DNA of 64,000 nt from Cepaea nemoralis (taxonomy: Eukaryota; Mollusca; Gastropoda; Stylommatophora; Helicidae). The translations under genes were made by a program, and so were the position numbers. The notes beneath the pieces are model-generated. The model had not been told where the DNA came from, ran no database searches, and saw only the letters and a program-made list of their open reading frames with translations. Of the stretch, positions 43,691-54,668 are shown piece after piece (within the stretch, counting starts at the first letter, position 1; every line of letters starts with the position of its first letter). Where the stretch lies: contig JACEFZ010016095.1 of assembly GCA_014155875.1 (NCBI GenBank), positions 304,501 to 368,500 of the forward strand. The letters run 5' to 3'.

Positions 43691-45550
43691 AGCTCGTTAA
43701 GAATCCCTAGGGGAGGATAGTGATCAATATTTGAAGTTTCTTCACAGAGGGCCAGTGGAGCCCCGGAAGTTCACAGTACTCCGATAAGGGGAATTTTCCC
43801 TGGTAAAATCTGAAATACTTGTAGTTTTCCGGCTACACTTGGCTCCACTCTTCTGTAGTAACTAATGTATTTGGTCTAATTAGCACTCTAACTCAACAAG
43901 GAAAACTACCAACACCTTGATACACATTATAATACTGTAATGAGATAATATGGTGGTGGGTTCCTGTGTATGTATGTTAGAGTGACATATGGTATCAGAT
44001 ACACGATTCAGCATAACACCATAAATGAGATAAATCAATCATTAGCCAAAGAAGGACTTAAAGTTCCAAACTCTACACTAATATTAAGGTACACTGGTTT
44101 TGAGTTATAAATGGCACTAAACCAAATGTGTCTCTGAGTTCATCACAACAATAACCTATTGTCCCGAATGTAACATACTACTATTACTCTAATTGGTATT
44201 GGTGCACTCCCAATGGCACTCGAGCAATGTTCTTAAGGTATGAGTCTACCGATGTAACTACTCTTGTTGTAGATCCTACGTGGGATGATGTTACCGGGGG
44301 TATCTTGGTTCTAGCGTCGAGGACAACACAGACTGTACTGACATGTACTTAGCTGTTCATTCCTGGGCTGCAGGGTTGTGGTATAGGAGAAGCAGTTGAG
44401 GTAAAATGATGCTGTTCCTCCAGAATGACCACCATCAGCATACAGGTCTCTGCCCAGTTTTAGCACTCAACTTAACCACCCCCCTTGAGAAATAGGACCA
44501 AAAACTATATATCTATCTCTCCCAAGAGCTGGGTTAGGGGAAAATATAAGCAAAGGGAGAAGGGATCCTTTCCTTAGCTCAGGGTAGTCCAGCCTGGCTA
44601 TTCTGTGTGCCTGGTTATTTTCTATAATCTCCGTTGGAGGTGTCCACCTCATCTACTGGCACGACATGTCCTCTTCCTTCAGGCTTTCTGCAGGCTAGTC
44701 CTTCTCTTGTCCGTAGAACGATATGAGCCCACTGCCTGTTCCATGCTTTCCTTCTTCCGGGAAAATACCCGCCTAACCATTTCTCATTTTCCCATATTCC
44801 CATTACACATCTAAAATCTTACAGGGTAGGTTTTAGAAAAGTATCATTCACAAATAAAACATATGAATTATTGTAACACAAAATCATATAGAGTCAGAAC
44901 ATGCAATACACTTTAAAACATAATTTTCCAGACATAGAATATAATGACTATCTCTGAGAAAGGATCATGGTAGTTTTGTTATAAAGTATAGATCGCATCT
45001 GAAGACTCTGAGAAATAGTGAATGAGAAGTGTATCACTCATCAAATACATGACTAACGCCTCAAAAGATTCATTAAGAATTCTTCTTGCCGAAGGATGAC
45101 TTATCTACTCATCAGAATAGTTTCTCTAAGTCAAGAAAATCTTCTAGGATTGTCTCTAGATTGATAGATATATTCCTTATCATAAAGAACAAGTGCTCTC
45201 TATAGAAGACATCTTACTGTTAACTTTATCCATTTACAGGAGAGGCATATTAATTATTAATTACCTTCACTCCCAGGAGAAGTATTATATCGACACACAC
45301 ACTCAGAAAAACTTCTGCTCTCTATATCACATTGTACAAGACTGGCACGTTAAGTTTCCGCTGTACTTTATATATCTCCTCCCACACAGCTTTATTAGTC
45401 TTCCACAATCTTTACAAAGAATTTCCCTCGACGTGACAATCACATTCTACCAACATCCATCTAATTACCGTCCAATTTCACCGATAACAATACTGTTATT
45501 CTTCCTGTCTTTGTTGCCTGGCACAGAGTTTTTACCTGTAATGAAAACAT
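43691..45550. other. 1.86-kb segment without recognised gene
   Basis: Two adjoining minus frames (44615-44803, GIWENEKWLGGYFPGRRK..., and 44467-44652, MRWTPPTEIIENNQAHRIA...) overlap out of register and might be one frameshifted coding sequence. No family is recognised. The remaining sequence is AT-rich and featureless. Confidence 0.4.
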
Positions 45551-45557
45551 CAACAGT

Positions 45558-45651
<94 letters not shown>
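45558..45651. repeat. (CT)n microsatellite
   Basis: About 94 bp of essentially perfect CT repeat. Confidence 0.98.
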
Positions 45652-45653
<2 letters not shown>

Positions 45654-45929
45654 CTATGCAATTGTCTGCTAATGAAATCACATCACGCGCTTGTACTATC
45701 TTCTCCGATGTAGGTCTCCCAGTTGACAGGTGACCTAATTACTTTGAGAATGCCAAAAGTCTTTGTTCCCGTTGAATCACACTGCATTTTCTTCCTGGGG
45801 TTTAAGTTTTGGAAACTTAAGGAAACTGCTTGTCGTCTGTCCTTTCCATTTTAAACACTGTTGTCTATCTCTATACTTGTCCTTGTATATGGTGGGTTAA
45901 TTCGTATGAAGACGGGCATCAGACATTGA

Positions 45930-46072
45930 CATGTCACAGATGGAGAAGACGAGAGGCAGGGGATACCAAAAGAGTAGATGCTGGAAAGTTTTACTTTCTG
46001 GCATGGAGGCACATCAGTATCAGAAATGATTGATAGCACTCGAGACAAATGGCTTTGGAGAGATATGATAAC
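45930..46072 (+). pseudogene. LINE C-terminus that seeded the adjacent satellite
   Basis: One frame reads ERQGIPKE, a stop, then MLESFTFWHGGTSVSEMID, STRDKWLWRDMITKATQH and a stop. GRQ-I---ML-S...WHG---V-EM---TRD---W--M---AT-H is the usual last segment. The 3' flank 'actataagaagattggcag' is also the joint of the 73-bp units that follow. Confidence 0.82.
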
Positions 46073-46084
46073 CAAAGCAACACA

Positions 46085-46765
46085 ACATTGACTATAAGAA
46101 GATTGGCAGTACACGAGACAGAAGGCTGCGGACAGACATGGTCACCAACGCCACACAGCATGGACTATAATAAGATTGGCAGTACACGAGACAGTAGGTT
46201 GTGGACAGACATGATCACCAACGCCACACGGCATGGACTATAAGAAGATTTGCAGTACACGAGACAGTAGGTTGTGGACAGACATGATCACCAACGCCAC
46301 ACGGCATGGACTATAATAAGATTGGCAGTACACGAGACAGTAGGTTGTGGACAGACATGATCACCAACGCCACACGGCATGGACTATAAGAAGATTTGCA
46401 GTACACGAGGCAGAAGGCTGTGGGCAGACATGGTCACCAACGCCACACAGCATGGACTATAATAAGATTGGCAGTACATGAGACAGAAGGTTGTGGACAG
46501 ACATGATCACCAACGCCACACGGCATGGACTATAAGAAGATTGGCAGTACACGAGACAGAAGGTTGTGGACAGACATGATCACCAACGCCACACGGCATG
46601 GACTATAAGAATATTGGCAGTACATGAGACAGAAGGTTGTGGACAGACATGATCACCAACGCCACACGGCGTGGACTATAAGAATATTGGCAGTACATGA
46701 GACAGAAGGTTGTGGACAGACATGATCACCAACGCCACACGGCGTGGACTATAAGAAGAAGTATT
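46085..46765 (+). repeat. 73-bp satellite made from a LINE 3' end, about 9 copies
   Basis: The unit runs 'ggcagtacacgagacagtag', 'gttgtggacagacatgatca', 'ccaacgccacacggcatgga' and 'ctataagaagatt'. Unit starts at 46111, 46184 and 46257 give 73 bp. Each unit translates as STRDSRLWTDMITNATRHG plus L and a stop, the same peptide as the LINE end at 46030-46072. The array therefore arose by amplifying the LINE terminus. Confidence 0.92.
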
Positions 46766-47120
46766 GCACTATCTTCATGTGTTGTCGTGTACGATCGTGA
46801 GTACAGCTTTATTGTGATGATTTTCGGCAAGAGCATGTAAATGCACGCCACGGCGAACAATTAATGTAACATGAAATATTTCATATGGATTCAGAACTGA
46901 AACACCGGCAATAGCAGAGATTTGGGAAAATATAACAGCACAAAGAAGTCTTCTGAAATAAATACAACAGCCAGACTCGCATGGCGTCTTCACATTGTAA
47001 ACAAGGCAGAAATAACGAAGTAGAATGCTACAAGGGGAAAACATGAAGTAGGAGATAAACAACAACATTTATAACACAGACATGCTTGGATCGGTTGATG
47101 GAGGCGTGCATTGATTGATG
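46766..47120. other. spacer without gene signal
   Basis: A 97-codon minus frame (46775-47068) has a hydrophobic start but no recognised domain. Confidence 0.4.
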
Positions 47121-47133
47121 ATGATGATGAATT

Positions 47134-47202
<69 letters not shown>

Positions 47203-47205
47203 GTC
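47117..47205. repeat. (GAT)n microsatellite
   Basis: About 80 bp of perfect GAT trinucleotide. Confidence 0.98.
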
Positions 47206-47239
47206 GACATCATCATCAAGTATTAATGTTTATAAAATG

Positions 47240-47325
47240 TATTCCCTGAGTGAATGTAAGCAGAATCCACACACAAGTTGCACGATTTATTGCCTGGCAC
47301 ATGTTGCTGCATCTCGACAGGTGCA
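47240..47325 (+). repeat. dispersed repeat family D
   Basis: 'cctgagtgaatgtaagcaga', 'ttgcacgatttattgcctgg' and 'ttgctgcatctcgacagg' match 42205-42300. Confidence 0.78.
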
Positions 47326-47519
47326 CACTGGAAGTATAGATCTTCTTGGAAGGGGTGTGAAGGGTACTGTTCATTACACATCAGAATTGTCAGCCTTGTG
47401 CGGCTTTCTTTATTTCCACGTATTTCTTCATTGATTAATCCTCGCATGTCCGATTTATACATTATGTATTTGTTTCTTGATCTGTCGCTTCATCTTTTCT
47501 CTAGGATTGTAGCCTCCTA

Positions 47520-47640
47520 GTGAGCCTGAGTAGTTCAGTGTCTAGACGCTCATCTCCCGACCTGGAGAACGTGGGTTTGAGTCCGAATGGGGGGAAGAGA
47601 ATGTTACAGCTGATTTCGGGTCCAAGGACGACCCCGACTA
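47520..47640 (+). mobile_element. tRNA-derived SINE head, plus strand
   Basis: 'gagtagttcagtgtctagac' (A-box region), a possible anticodon arm 'catctcccgacctgg' and 'cgtgggtttgagtccg' (B box) give a tRNA-like 5' end. The body continues to 'gggtgccaggggctgac' just before the 33-bp array. The acceptor strand is missing, so it is not a tRNA gene. Confidence 0.65.
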
Positions 47641-47689
47641 AAGTGGGTGCCAGGGGCTGACTTGGGAAGTATAAGCGGTGATACTAATC

Positions 47690-48285
47690 ACTTTAACCCA
47701 CCCAGGGCCGACTGGTCTCATCACCTTAACCCACCCGGGGCCGACTGGTCTAATCACTTTAACCCACTTAGGGCCGACAGGTCTAATCACTTTAACCCAC
47801 CCAGGGCCGACTGGTCTAATCACTTTAACCCACCCAGGACCGACAGGTCTAATCACTTTAACCCACTTAGGGCCGACAGGTCTAATAACTTTAACCCACT
47901 TAGGGCCGACAGGTCTAATCACTTTAATCCACTTAGGGCCGACTGGTCTAATCACTTTAACCCACCCAGGACCGACAGGTATAATCACTTTAACCCACTT
48001 AGGGCCGACAGGTCTAATCACTTTAACCCACTTAGGGCCGACTGGTCTAATCACTTTAATCCACCCAGGACCGACTGGTCTAATCACTTTAACCCACCCA
48101 GGGCCGACTGGTCTAATCACTTTAACCCACCCAGGACCGACTGGTCTAATCACTTTAACTCACCCAGGGCCGATTGGTCTAATCACTTTAACCCACCCAG
48201 GACCGATTGGTCTAATCACTTTAACCCACCCAGTGGCGACTGGTCTAATCACTTTAACCCACCCAGGGGCGACTGGTCTATACAA
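47690..48285. repeat. 33-bp satellite, about 18 copies
   Basis: The unit is 'aacccacccagggccgactg' plus 'gtctaatcacttt'. Variants swap 'cccaggg' for 'cttaggg' and 'gggcc' for 'ggacc'. At 11 codons per unit it stays open in two plus frames and one minus frame (about 171-216 codons, LTHPGPTGLIT and similar), which is no evidence of coding. Confidence 0.96.
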
Positions 48286-48309
48286 ATAAGGGTCTAGCAT
48301 CATGTGGTC

Positions 48310-48765
48310 AAAGCTCCCCGGGTTGTGTAAAAGTGTCCTTTACTTGACCTATTTAACACCCGCCCAGTAAGTCTCAAGCCTTTAAAAAGTGTCCTTTACT
48401 TGACTTATTTAACACCTGCCCAGTACGTCTCAAGCCTTTAAAAGTGTACTTTACTTGACTTATTTAACACTCGCCCAGTACGTCTCAAGCCTTTAAAAGT
48501 GTTCTTTATTTGATTTATTAAACACCCGCCCAGTACGTCTCAAGCCTTTGAAAGTGTTCTTTATTTGATTTATTAAACACTCGCCCAGTACGTCTCAAGC
48601 CTTTAAAAGTGTTCTTTATTTGATTTATTAAACACCCGCCCAGTACGTCTCAAGCCTTTGAAAGTGTTCTTTATTTGATTTATTAAACACCCGTCCAGTA
48701 CGTCTCAAGCCTTTAAAAGCGTCCTTTACTTGACTTATTTAACACCCGCCCAGTAATTCAGTAAT
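48310..48765. repeat. ~55-bp minisatellite, eight copies
   Basis: The unit contains 'cgcccagtacgtctcaagcc', 'tttaaaagtgttcttta' and 'tgatttattaaacac'. Marker positions 48365, 48421 and 48476 give 55-56 bp. An isolated half unit lies at about 48963-49000. Confidence 0.92.
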
Positions 48766-49450
48766 TCGGCTCCAGGGACGAATGGCCCCGTTCAACCATC
48801 GACTGTATCGATTTCGTTGTATTTGGGGCTTTTATAATGCATCTAATACTTTCGTAGATATAGATGCGTATATCTGCTTCCTTAAGAAAGTTTGAGTGGC
48901 TGCAATTATGTTCATTTCATCCTTGTGGTTTTACATGTCTGTACAGAGTCGCACACTTGTATGTCCAGTACGTCTCAGGCCTTTAAAAGGGCCCTTTGTG
49001 TTTTCTTCAGTTCAAAACTTTAGCGACACCCCAGAAAACACCACGTGACATTCGCATTTTGAAGACCCCACGGCTGGAATATAATGTGTGTAGAGACAGC
49101 CATGACACATCCCATAGAATCACATGTATAACACATGACCTTATCGCTACACAGTGTCTGGATGTGTAAGTGCGGTTATGAGTGTGAGTGTGTGTTTGTG
49201 TGCGCGTTTGTGTGGACGAAGAGACGTGTAAATGATGCTAGACGTTTCCATGATCAATACAAGAAAGTGGAATGCAGGGATAAAATGCCAAGTTGGAGAA
49301 GAAACCTTCAAGGATAATTTGAAAGCGTGTACAATTCAATTGTCAATAAATGCGGCAATGGTAGCATATCAAGAAGGCCTGCAGTGCACGAAGCAACAGT
49401 TCATAACATCCGTGGAATGTGCAAGTCAGTGATAAGTTTCGTCACCCCAA
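48766..49450. other. spacer with no gene recognised
   Basis: The orphan 55-bp-type unit near 48965 is the only repeat. Frames at 49135-49317 and 49232-49432 overlap, and neither is recognised. Confidence 0.45.
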
Positions 49451-49454
49451 TTGT

Positions 49455-49700
49455 TGCATCAGTTGTTGTTGTTGTTGTTGTTGTTGTTGTTGCTGCTGCT
49501 GTTGTTGTCGCAGTTGTTATTGTTGTTTCATTAGTTGTTGTTGTGTTATACCAGTTACTGTTTATGTTGCAGCAGTTGTTGTTATTGCTGTAGTTATTCT
49601 TGTAGTGCAGCACTTGATGTTGCATAAATTGTTGTTATTGCTGTTGCTGTTGCTGCTGCAGTTGCTGCTACTAATGATGCTGCTGCTGTTGTTCTTGTTG
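49455..49700. repeat. (TTG)n/(TGC)n microsatellite
   Basis: Pure TTG repeats at first, then TGC and degenerate mixtures. Confidence 0.93.
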
Positions 49701-50259
49701 GAGTGAATAAATGAATTACACTTTAGCTAAAAAACATCTTAAAACACACAGTCACTGATTTTGTTCTAATATGGAGCTTTTGTTATCCCCACGATAATCT
49801 CAAATTTAAAACGAAGTCTTTCTGTCTGCATAACATTGGCTCGAACAGCCTAATTGTTCATGCCGCGGCATATTTTAGCAGTCATTTATTCCTCGACGAA
49901 TACAATATACAAAAAACCTTTTCCGTTATTAACTTTATGGCCGCAATTTAGCAGAGATCGAGAGAAGGCCGAGCTTGTAATTGTATAGCCTTTCAACTGT
50001 ACAGGGATTCCTGAAGACGGATTAAATTCTCTTTCCACTCACATCTACGGGTACTGGATTTCCTAAATGTCTATCCGTTCTGCCTATCTAAGTTACTTGG
50101 CACTTACATTGGAATTGACAATTACAGCTGGTTTGGTGTAGGGAGACAATGGTTCTTTTACAGATGGAACCACGTATAGTGTAGTTTCATATCTGATCAT
50201 TGGTTCAGCAGCAAATAACGTTTGGCTTGCTGCTGTTTTAAGTCCATTGTGTTTTCATG

Positions 50260-50314
<55 letters not shown>

Positions 50315-50514
50315 CTATAATAATATCTCAAATCTAAAACATGTTATCCAATATTGACTGCAGTAATTTCTCCAATATTTTCTATTTATATTGATCTCAG
50401 AAATTGCCTATTACCTTTACAAGTATTACTAGAAATTACTTTGCAGATATGTGTATATTTCAGCTTGAAGAATTTATCAAGTTATTTTACTTTATACTGT
50501 GTGATTTCTGCAGT
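49701..50514. other. AT-rich spacer with (ATT)n
   Basis: 50262-50315 is a perfect (ATT)n tract. The rest shows no repeat or gene. Confidence 0.6.
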
Positions 50515-50572
50515 ATGTACCTGACGAGATGCAGCTAAATGTGCCAGGCAATAAATCGTACAATCTATTGTT
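50515..50572 (-). repeat. dispersed repeat family D, minus strand
   Basis: 'ctgacgagatgcagctaaat' + 'gtgccaggcaataaatcgta' is the reverse complement of the family D core. Confidence 0.75.
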
Positions 50573-50750
50573 CGTGTCTTTGTTATTCAAATTTACTAGT
50601 ACTGTTTTTTATTCTCATGTCGGTCAATTATAACTTATATTCTGTCTTATGTTGCGGTCCTAGCGGATGACTTGCATTCGTAAATACATCTGCGAGCTTA
50701 TTTCCGTTATTATAAGTATTACAATATTGTTATAATGTGGTAGTCATTAT

Positions 50751-51340
50751 GAGGGACGTTCATGTGAAACCCGTTTCAATGGCCTATTGCAAAGCATGAA
50801 AGAAACATTAATATGTGTGATAGATTAAACAAAGCATAATTTTGAATGAATTTGATGGCAAAAACAAATGGTTGTCAGACGAAGTCCACCCGTAGCATGC
50901 ATGAAAGCATCCCATGCTTAGGTGATAGGCGGCGAATGCGTCGGCAAAAAGAAAAGATGTGTTTGCTCACTGAACCAAGTGTTGACAGCGTTTTATTACG
51001 TCTGCGTCTGTGTGAATCGTGGCCCCTGAGAGCTTTGTTGAGGTCAGACACAAATGAAAATCACATGTGGTGACAAATCAGAACTATAGGCTGGATGTTG
51101 TAGAATTTCCTACTTCTTCCTGCTAATGCTTCCTGCACATCTTTGCGACATGCGGACGCGCATTATCGTGCAACAAAATCACACCGCGAGAAAGCCTGCC
51201 GGGTCGTTTATCTTGATGCTTTTGCCGCTTGTCTAGTGTTTGCAAAGTAGTGGGTAGAGTTGATGTTTGACACCAGGTTCTTTAAAGAAGTCGCAACATA
51301 GCCTTCATGGTCACAAAATCGCCTCAGCATAACCTTAGCA
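50751..51340 (-). pseudogene. mariner transposase pseudogene, catalytic part
   Basis: The minus strand reads KVMLRRFCDHEGYV from 51338, with DFFKEPGVKHQ in another frame. At 51147-51179 it reads ILLHDNARPHV, the HDNARPH motif holding the second catalytic Asp of mariner-family DDE/D transposases. RPGRLSRGV precedes it and AKMCRKH plus a stop follows. Farther on come LQHPAYSSDLSPH in shifted frames, where the SDL-PSD region with the third Asp is expected. A terminal-repeat-like end 'gagggacgttcatg' lies at 50751. Many frameshifts and stops make it inactive. The 75-codon plus frame at 50846-51073 is its antisense. Confidence 0.85.
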
Positions 51341-52228
51341 GCGTGGAAACCTGTAATATATCCCCTCCAACTCTCTATATACTCTATTCTTTCATATTTT
51401 CACCTGTCCCAGCTGTTTTTCCTTTCGTCTGATACGTTTTATAGTATCAGTGCCGTACTTCTCTAGAATAAGTGGACTTCTAGCTACTTGTTCTGTGAAT
51501 CTTCCTTTCTCAATCATATAATTCCCTATATACTTATTACCCACATCTTCATACTAGCACCTCACTCACATAATATCTTCCTGTTTTTGATTTCAACACC
51601 CTGCTATTATTCTTATTTTTCTTCCCGTGAGCTTACTGATTGTCTGTGCATATTTTTGCTATCTTGAATGGAATTTAGTTATAAATTTTTACACTGCTCA
51701 TTTACCCAACTGTCTTTTTGCCTTCACGCGCATGTATCCTCTTATTTATTATCTTAGCATATTCCTGATTGTCATTTTTACTCTTTTTTCTTTTTTCCAT
51801 CCGCATTAAGATTTCTTTCATTCACACTATTTTTTGGTGTTGTTGCTTTTTGCTCCTCTCCTCGTAAATATCTGGCTATAATCGCAAATTATTTGAGAAC
51901 ATTATCTCAGTACCGATTATCTTCTCCCCTTAATAATACTAACATAATAATAGATAATAAACAATAATAATAATAATAATAATTATTAATTAATGAATAC
52001 TTAATGCATAAGAACACACTAGTCCACTTTTATGTAGATCAGTACATTCCCTATGGCTACTAACAATTAAACATCATCGCTTATATTAGTGAGTCATTAT
52101 TTAGTATTGATTTCTGCATTTTTTTTCATGCCTTGTATATGCATATCATTTATATTGTTGTTGTTCTGAGTTAGCTTCGAATGATGTGTGGATGTATGAA
52201 AGAGAGTGATAGAAAGGCAGAAAGTTAG
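51341..52228. other. AT-rich segment without gene
   Basis: T-rich sequence with a short (AAT)n at about 51960-51985. A 60-codon hydrophobic frame (51627-51809) has no recognised family. Confidence 0.5.
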
Positions 52229-52292
52229 ACGGGCCTGCCTGCTCAATTCTTAACCCTTTGAAAATAAAGTTTGTTCGTTCGTTCGTTCACAG
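52229..52292 (+). mobile_element. LINE 3' end with (TTCG)n tail
   Basis: 'gacgggcctgcctgctcaat', 'ttaaccctttgaaaataaag' then 'tttgttcgttcgttcgttc'. It matches 62945-63040 and, reversed, 33300-33375. An AATAAA signal sits just before the tail. Confidence 0.82.
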
Positions 52293-53029
52293 AGCAGATA
52301 TCTGATCGGGCCACGGTTATGTGACATCCGTATCACCAGGAACCAGTTTGTGATTCTTCTCTGATGTCACGCTCACGAGCTGATTGATCACGTTAATCTG
52401 GAGATTATAGACAAAAACCATCACTTATCATCAATCTGTTATGGCAGTGATTAAACGAGGCGAATGACATGTTCGGGCCCAATTAATTTACTCCAAACAT
52501 GCGTGCGTGCCTACAGTGAGGAAAATAGATGAGTGTGCTGTAACATCCAGGGTACATGTTCTGTGGTATCAACAATCCTGACATTATCTCACGTGTCCAC
52601 AACATTCTTCATCCTTCTTTCTCCCTAGTACGTCATGAGAAGTGGGGTTATTGATCCACGTGTTTTGAGCTAAGCCGCCATATTTGTGCTGTGTTTTACC
52701 TGCTTGCTAAGAAGTAAATTATCCCGATACTACATGGGGTAAATTTTCAATGACAGGTAAATTACCCAGATCACGACAAGTTAGTCGTCACGTTTGGTCG
52801 TCAACATCATCATCATGCACCACGTCGAAAGGGTGAGGTTGTCACAGATCACAATGCCGCGTTATCATAGTTTTGGATCAAGTTTGTGTGTTTACCTGGA
52901 CTGCGCCATGTAATCTAGCCATTCAGATATTCATATTTATCTTCGCTGTGTTCTTTCCCCATCAAGTTTGCAGTTGTGACTAAGCTTCAAGTTTATATCG
53001 CCTCACATCGTGGCCAAGTTATCTGTACT
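52293..53029. other. spacer without gene
   Basis: No recognised coding or repeat signal in about 740 bp. Confidence 0.45.
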
Positions 53030-53205
53030 GTCTGCCTCCAATTTCTCTCATAAATTTACGGTTTTCATTTGTTTCTTCAAGGACTGTCGTATTCCTGTTT
53101 CCGTCCGTCCATGATATTCTCTGCATTTTCCTCAGAAATAACGTGTCCGCTGTTACGCTCAAATTTTTTAGTTTGTCTATCTATTGTATATATTTAGCAT
53201 GCGTA
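53030..53205 (-). pseudogene. LINE reverse transcriptase C-terminal fragment
   Basis: The minus frame reads DKLKNLSVTADTLFLRKMQ, RISWTDGNRNTTVLEETNE and NRKFMREIGGRQYR then stop. LRRM-RISWTD---N--VLEE is the characteristic late-RT segment of LINEs. It lies beside a minus-strand SINE B. Confidence 0.82.
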
Positions 53206-53215
53206 CAACAGTATA

Positions 53216-53450
53216 GTTAGTTGCATATCCTTTACAAGACGTCACAGTCAACCTCATAATTATTTTGCGATTTGTGATTTATCGGTAAGTTTACTTTCAG
53301 TAGTTTGCCATTGCTTTCTGAACGACCGGCACTCATGCCTGTATGAAACCAGCGCAAGGCAGTCTGCTGCCAAGTCTCCCGCAGCTGTGTTTCGAAGGCA
53401 GTATGCGGGGTTGGGGATTGGGTTAGTAACCCCTTCGGTACAGCTCTCAA
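53216..53450 (-). mobile_element. SINE family B, full-length-like, minus strand
   Basis: Read from 53450: 'taccgaaggggttactaacc', then 'catactgccttcgaaacaca' (B box 'cttcgaaac'). The body contains 'cagaaagcaatggcaaacta' and the end is 'taaaggatatgcaacta'. The head matches that of 59335-59577. Confidence 0.78.
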
Positions 53451-53491
53451 CAGAATGGGTTCCGTATGTACTCTCTGTTCCATTGTCATTG

Positions 53492-53697
53492 GGAGTCTCC
53501 GTGGCCAAGAGGTTCAACCGTCGGCCTCATGCTCTGAAGGTCGTGAGTTCGTTTTCGGGACTGTGTCATCTTAGCCTGGGGTGCACTTGTTTCCGGCAGA
53601 TCCTGTGGGCCATAACTGGAGCTACGGAGTTCGTGTTTTGTACGATGCTCTCGGCCAGCACTTACCGTCCTGCGAGAGACATAATGCAATGAAGTCG
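53492..53697 (+). mobile_element. SINE family C, plus strand
   Basis: Head: 'ggagtctccgtggccaagag' (A box 'tggccaagagg') and 'ggtcgtgagttcgttttc' (B box). Body: 'ggagctacggagttcgtgtt' and end 'acataatgcaatgaa'. The best preserved family C head in the window. Confidence 0.78.
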
Positions 53698-53764
53698 ATC
53701 CTCTCAATTAAAACAGGAAAAAAAACTACTACCATTTGTAAGTAGGAGCTTTTTTTCCAGTTTG

Positions 53765-54008
53765 TTTTCTATCTTGCAACAGTCTAGTGTTGCCATCTTG
53801 CAACAGTCTAGTTTTACCAGCTTGCAACAGGCTAGTTTTACCAGCTTGCAACTAGTTTCTCAACTTGCAACCAGCTAGTTTTGTCACTTGCAACAGGTTA
53901 GTTTTGCAGATTTGCAACATGGTAGTTTCGCCATCATACAACAGGCTAGTTTTGCCATCTTGCAATCGGCTAGTTGTGCCATCTTGCAACAGGCTAGTTT
54001 TGCTATTG
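53765..54008. repeat. 24-bp minisatellite, about 10 copies
   Basis: The unit is 'gccatcttgcaacaggctag' plus 'tttt', with deletions in the middle copies. Confidence 0.92.
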
Positions 54009-54510
54009 TTTTGATCTGTACAAGGCACCTAGCCTCAGATGTTATGTCGGTTCCATGATAGCTGTACTGAATCCCCGGTTTACGAATTGTCCCTTTTACT
54101 TGGATGTTACGTCGTGGCATTTCTTTCTTCTTGGAGACGGCCATATTCTGTTTTCTTATATTTAAATTACAAACGTATTTGCTCACTGTGTGCAACAACT
54201 GAATCCACCAAATGCTGCAGATTCTGTTTAATATATGCAATCAATGCCGCATCGCCTTCTTAACTTATGTTGTTGATGTTTATTCTCCGATGACGATTCC
54301 CCTCTGAATTGAGCCATCAATCAAGATCTGGAAAAGCTTTAATCCGACTACAGACAGATACAATAGTCGTCTGGAGACAAATTCTGATGTTTTATTTTGT
54401 TGGAAGTGGCAGGATGATGTTGTGTGCGTCACTGGCCTTTGAGGATTAAATGTTACAGTTGGAGTGGGGAGACGAGGGCTTAATCATTAGCCAGGACAAG
54501 AGCTCTCTAC
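54009..54510. other. spacer without gene
   Basis: No recognised features. Confidence 0.4.
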
Positions 54511-54514
54511 CAGG

Positions 54515-54668
54515 CATCCATCTACGCGTGTTACAGGCATCCATCCACGTGTGCTACAGGCATCCATTCACGTGTGCTACAGGCATCCATCCACGTGTGT
54601 TACAGGCATCCATCCACTTGTGTTACAAGCATCTATCCAGTGTCTTAAATGCATTCACCCACGTGTCT
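54515..54668. repeat. 23-bp minisatellite, six copies
   Basis: The unit is 'acaggcatccatccacgtgt' plus three bases. Confidence 0.9.

Noticed and set aside
50846..51073. 75-codon plus-strand gene
   Set aside because: It is antisense to the mariner transposase pseudogene.
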